A stretch of DNA of 24,628 nucleotides from Microcaldota archaeon (GTDB lineage: Archaea > Micrarchaeota > Micrarchaeia > Micrarchaeales > Micrarchaeaceae): the NCBI GenBank assembly GCA_021785805.1, contig JAJYEJ010000008.1:1-24628 (forward strand), in the 5' to 3' direction. Positions 22,252 through 24,628 of the stretch are shown piece after piece. The position numbers were made by a program, and so were the translations under genes. Positions within the stretch are counted from its first letter, which is position 1; the number at the start of each line of letters is the position of its first letter. The notes beneath the pieces were generated by a model. It made no database searches, had not been told where the DNA came from, and saw nothing but the letters and a program-made list of their open reading frames with translations.

Positions 22252-23385
22252 CTATATTATCTTCTTTAACGTATTGGATGACTTCAGGCTCGGGGCGCCG
22301 AGCAGGTCGCCGACCGCTTCCATGAAGTCGAACGATATTATGAACGATATCACTAGCGCGAACAGCACCTCTAGTCCGGTTCCGATCACGGTCTGCATCG
22401 CGCTGAATATGATCTCCATGTTATAGCCTCCGGTTATCGCATTGAGGAACCCGCCTATCGGGTTATCGAAACTAGTCGTCGAGGGGAATGTGCCTGTGCC
22501 TATGCCTCCCAGGTTGAGACCGCCTGTCGGGCACGATGTGCCGCAGTTCGGCGTGCTTATCGAGGACAGCATCATCAGGAAGAGTGCGGGGAACAGGATA
22601 TAGAATGCTACGAACAGGCCCAGGAACGCCCCTCCTGCAGCCCTCGACCATGGGATTGTCCTGAGTATTATGCCGATGTAGAGGAATACAGGGAATATCT
22701 GGTATATCGCGACGAAGACCACAGCTGCGCCGAGTGTCACGCCCATGAGACCGAATGCCACAGTAGTGACCTGCCCTATGACGAATATCAGCAGGCCCAA
22801 TCCCGCAAGCGGCTCCATGCCGTATCCGAATGCGCTTATCCTTATGTCATACGAGAAGGACTGCGCCAGGCTGAACATCTGCTGTTCCGCATATAGTCCC
22901 ACGATGTATCCGACCATCCCGAGGGCTGTGTTCGTCAGCTTCGTGCAGCCGGTCTGGAAGCTGCTGGTGGATCCGCTTGACGTGGTCAGTGAATTTATGG
23001 ATTGCATGGTGCCGAGGAAGATCGCGACCAGTATGAACGTGATGGCGACTTCGCCAAGCTCGGTCCTGCCGAAGCTGGCCAGCTTGCCTATGCCGAAGGC
23101 GTATCCTACCATATAAACGAACGCAGCCACTATCACCATTAGCACAAGGATTATGAATGCAAGGTTGCCTATGGCGCCGGATTTGAAGAACCCGAAGGCC
23201 GTGGAAGAGGGGGTTACGCTATACGCCTGGTTTGAGCCAGTTATCGCGCCGTTGCATATCCCGGACCCGGCATCCGCGCCGGCAACGCCTAAGGGGAGCG
23301 CGGAGAGCATCGCCAACAGGAGGATCAGCCTTGCGGCTCTGCCTGCGACACCGTTTCCGATCGATTTTTCGAGAGCCACAGCCAT
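22252..23385 (-). CDS. VirB6/TrbL/CedA-like polytopic membrane protein (copy 2)
   Basis: This 377-residue protein has a signal peptide (about 1-37, RLILLLAMLSALPLGVAGAD), then helices near 73-95, 108-126, 150-170, 190-215, 218-240, 245-273 and 335-355. The signature is GIILRTIPWSRAAGG with Gly238, Arg242, Ser247, Arg248, Gly251-252 and Pro266. The preceding VAAFVYM and FGRTELGEVAITFILVAIF match copy 3. Cysteines in CNGA, TGCTKL and CGTSC lie in external loops. It is the shortest and cleanest member, with almost no extra domain. ATG 23385 is two bases after the preceding stop, so the genes are tightly coupled. Confidence 0.72.
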   Translation of the reverse strand: MAVALEKSIGNGVAGRAARLILLLAMLSALPLGVAGADAGSGICNGAITGSNQAYSVTPSSTAFGFFKSGAIGNLAFIILVLMVIVAAFVYMVGYAFGIGKLASFGRTELGEVAITFILVAIFLGTMQSINSLTTSSGSTSSFQTGCTKLTNTALGMVGYIVGLYAEQQMFSLAQSFSYDIRISAFGYGMEPLAGLGLLIFVIGQVTTVAFGLMGVTLGAAVVFVAIYQIFPVFLYIGIILRTIPWSRAAGGAFLGLFVAFYILFPALFLMMLSSISTPNCGTSCPTGGLNLGGIGTGTFPSTTSFDNPIGGFLNAITGGYNMEIIFSAMQTVIGTGLEVLFALVISFIISFDFMEAVGDLLGAPSLKSSNTLKKII

Positions 23386-23387
23386 CC

Positions 23388-24628
23388 CTACACTAATCTG
23401 CTAAGTCCTGCGAGTCCTGTGTCCCCTCCGAGGAGACCGGACATCCCTATGATGAACGATATGGTGAGAAGGATGTTTAATATCGGGAGGAAGTAGGCTG
23501 TCACGCCTATCGTGCCATACGCCTGCGTGAGGTCGAAGAGCGTCTGCTGGCCGTTCTGGAGGTTGCACGACGGATACACCTGCAACTCCGGTATCACGAG
23601 GCTGCCTGGCAGGCTGCTGCCGGAACAGCCAGGTATGCTGCTGAAGAAGTGGCACACTATGCCCCATATGATCTGCCCGAGATCCGATATTATGGTTATC
23701 AGCGGGAAGTGCGCTTCTATGATGTCCGCGAGTTCAGTCCCGGCAAGTCCGAACCACGGATAGCAGTTGTTCTCTGCGCCTATCAGGTATGCATTAGGCA
23801 TGCTGAAGAAGCTGAGCGGGTAGCTGTAGTTCCCGTTGGCGAAAGACTGGCACGTGGTGTAGGAGGACGCGCTGTTGGCGCTCAGGAACTCTATGGCGAA
23901 CGCCGTGGGGAATATCAGAACAGCGCCTATCGCTACGGCTATGAGGAGGCCGCCAAGGCGCCTGGTGAACGGGGTTGCCCTGAGTATGAGCCCTATGAAC
24001 AGGATTGCCGGCCACCCGTATATGAACAGGTCGATGAATATCGATTGTATCAGGAACGCCGCGATCGATAGCGATAGGAGCGCGGTAAGCGAACCCAGAC
24101 CCCTGTATATTATCTCGAGAGGCGCATACGTAGCCCATTCTGCTCTGATGTTGAACAGCCTTTGGCCGCTAGCTGCTCCGGCCACTGGCAGGCATGCTGT
24201 AGTATCAGGAGTCTGTATACAGAGCGCCAGAGTTATGTAGAAATTCGTGAGGAACCCCAGGTATGAGTCTATCAGGTAGACTTGGTTGAAGTTGTACATC
24301 GCCTGGCTGGTCAAATTGGCGATGATGATGCCAGTAGCAGCAAGCGGGTAGTCTATCTTCTGCGTGGCAGTAGCACCTGACGACGATACGCCTTGCAATA
24401 TGCCGCCTGAACCGCATATGTTGTCCCCAAGGCTGCCACCGAGGTTGAGCAGGCCGCTGGTCAAGGTAAGTGATGAGGTGGGATCGGGCTGTGGCGTCGC
24501 GAGGAAGCCGCAGTACATATTTAGCTGCGGCGGATCTAGGCCGGTGCCGGGTTGGCCGACTATGTTCATGTACATGTTGGCGAACAGCAGCAGCACCCCG
24601 ACTATTATGGCGGCTAGGACTATGGTGC
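23388..24628 (-). CDS. VirB6/TrbL/CedA-like polytopic membrane protein (copy 1), 5' end outside the window
   Basis: The frame stays open to the right edge, giving 412 visible residues. The GTG at 24596 is not the true start, because the helix continues upstream as TIVLAAIIVGVLLLFANMYM, which looks like the end of a signal peptide. The external N-terminal part (about 150 residues) has several cysteines (CGFL, CGSGG, CIQTPDTTAC). The core has YGWPAILFIGLILRATPF followed by TRRLGG (bases 23999-23949), which fits the cluster signature exactly, including Pro 24 residues after the first Arg. A later loop holds CYPW and CHFFSSIPGC. The C-terminus ends in a final helix and a GLSRLV tail, similar to the ends of the sister proteins. 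The operon promoter must lie outside the window. Confidence 0.7.
   Translation of the reverse strand, partial: TIVLAAIIVGVLLLFANMYMNIVGQPGTGLDPPQLNMYCGFLATPQPDPTSSLTLTSGLLNLGGSLGDNICGSGGILQGVSSSGATATQKIDYPLAATGIIIANLTSQAMYNFNQVYLIDSYLGFLTNFYITLALCIQTPDTTACLPVAGAASGQRLFNIRAEWATYAPLEIIYRGLGSLTALLSLSIAAFLIQSIFIDLFIYGWPAILFIGLILRATPFTRRLGGLLIAVAIGAVLIFPTAFAIEFLSANSASSYTTCQSFANGNYSYPLSFFSMPNAYLIGAENNCYPWFGLAGTELADIIEAHFPLITIISDLGQIIWGIVCHFFSSIPGCSGSSLPGSLVIPELQVYPSCNLQNGQQTLFDLTQAYGTIGVTAYFLPILNILLTISFIIGMSGLLGGDTGLAGLSRLV

Noticed and set aside
11716..24628. Integrated conjugative or viral element
   Set aside because: No integrase, relaxase, attachment repeats, transposase or capsid gene was seen, and base composition looks like the housekeeping flank. 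One edge is outside the window, so this is not fully excluded.
1..24628. CRISPR arrays, insertion sequences, rRNA genes
   Set aside because: No regularly spaced repeats, transposase motifs or rRNA-like stretches were found on reading both strands.

Overview
The window is from an archaeon. The signs are a DNA topoisomerase VI B subunit, an archaeal Dim2/Pno1-type KH protein, type IV prepilins with a Q-x-[S/T/A]-x-E signal, TATA-box promoters lying 24-33 nt before start codons, and a tRNA-His gene with encoded G-1, no encoded CCA and a bulge-helix-bulge intron. Very tight packing, tiny genes, a T-loop tRNA intron and a chromosomal secretion locus beside housekeeping genes would fit a small-genome DPANN lineage such as Micrarchaeota. 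That placement is inference, not proof.

Layout. 1-95: tail of an unidentified gene. 99-589 (minus): a winged-helix regulator and a 42-residue membrane peptide. 590-713: divergent promoter region with two sets of inverted repeats. 714-6995 (plus): a ten-gene operon for a Tad/Epd-like type IV pilus, comprising a secretion ATPase, two half-size membrane platform proteins and seven pilin-like proteins. 7031-7140: tRNA-His with a 37-nt intron. 7155-8597 (minus): class II lysyl-tRNA synthetase. 8673-8713: terminator-like hairpin. 8715-9266 (minus): coiled-coil/winged-helix protein with palindromes before it. 9477-11682 (plus): KH protein and Top6B. 11716-24628 (minus): thirteen kilobases of one-direction genes that look like a type IV secretion/DNA-transfer (VirB/Ced-like) machine.

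The secretion locus, read in transcription order (right to left), has four polytopic VirB6/TrbL/CedA-like proteins. All four share one rigid signature, G-x3-R-x4-[ST]-R-x2-G-G-x13-P. Next come two proteins that join two membrane helices to a soluble domain resembling the VirB4 N-terminal domain, then a VirB4/HerA-type ATPase lacking that domain. A 98-residue protein follows that is an ungapped homologue (22 of 72 identical) of the ATPase's own C-terminal domain. Then come a zinc-ribbon membrane protein, a coiled-coil/winged-helix protein, a 46-residue basic peptide and an 817-residue membrane protein with a large external domain and a winged-helix-like cytoplasmic tail. This is the best candidate for an undescribed system: a split-VirB4 machine with a multiplied channel subunit.

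No CRISPR array, insertion sequence or integrase was seen. Gene density is very high. The only non-coding stretches over about 100 bases are 590-713, 9267-9476 and 15088-15213, and all three look like promoter regions.
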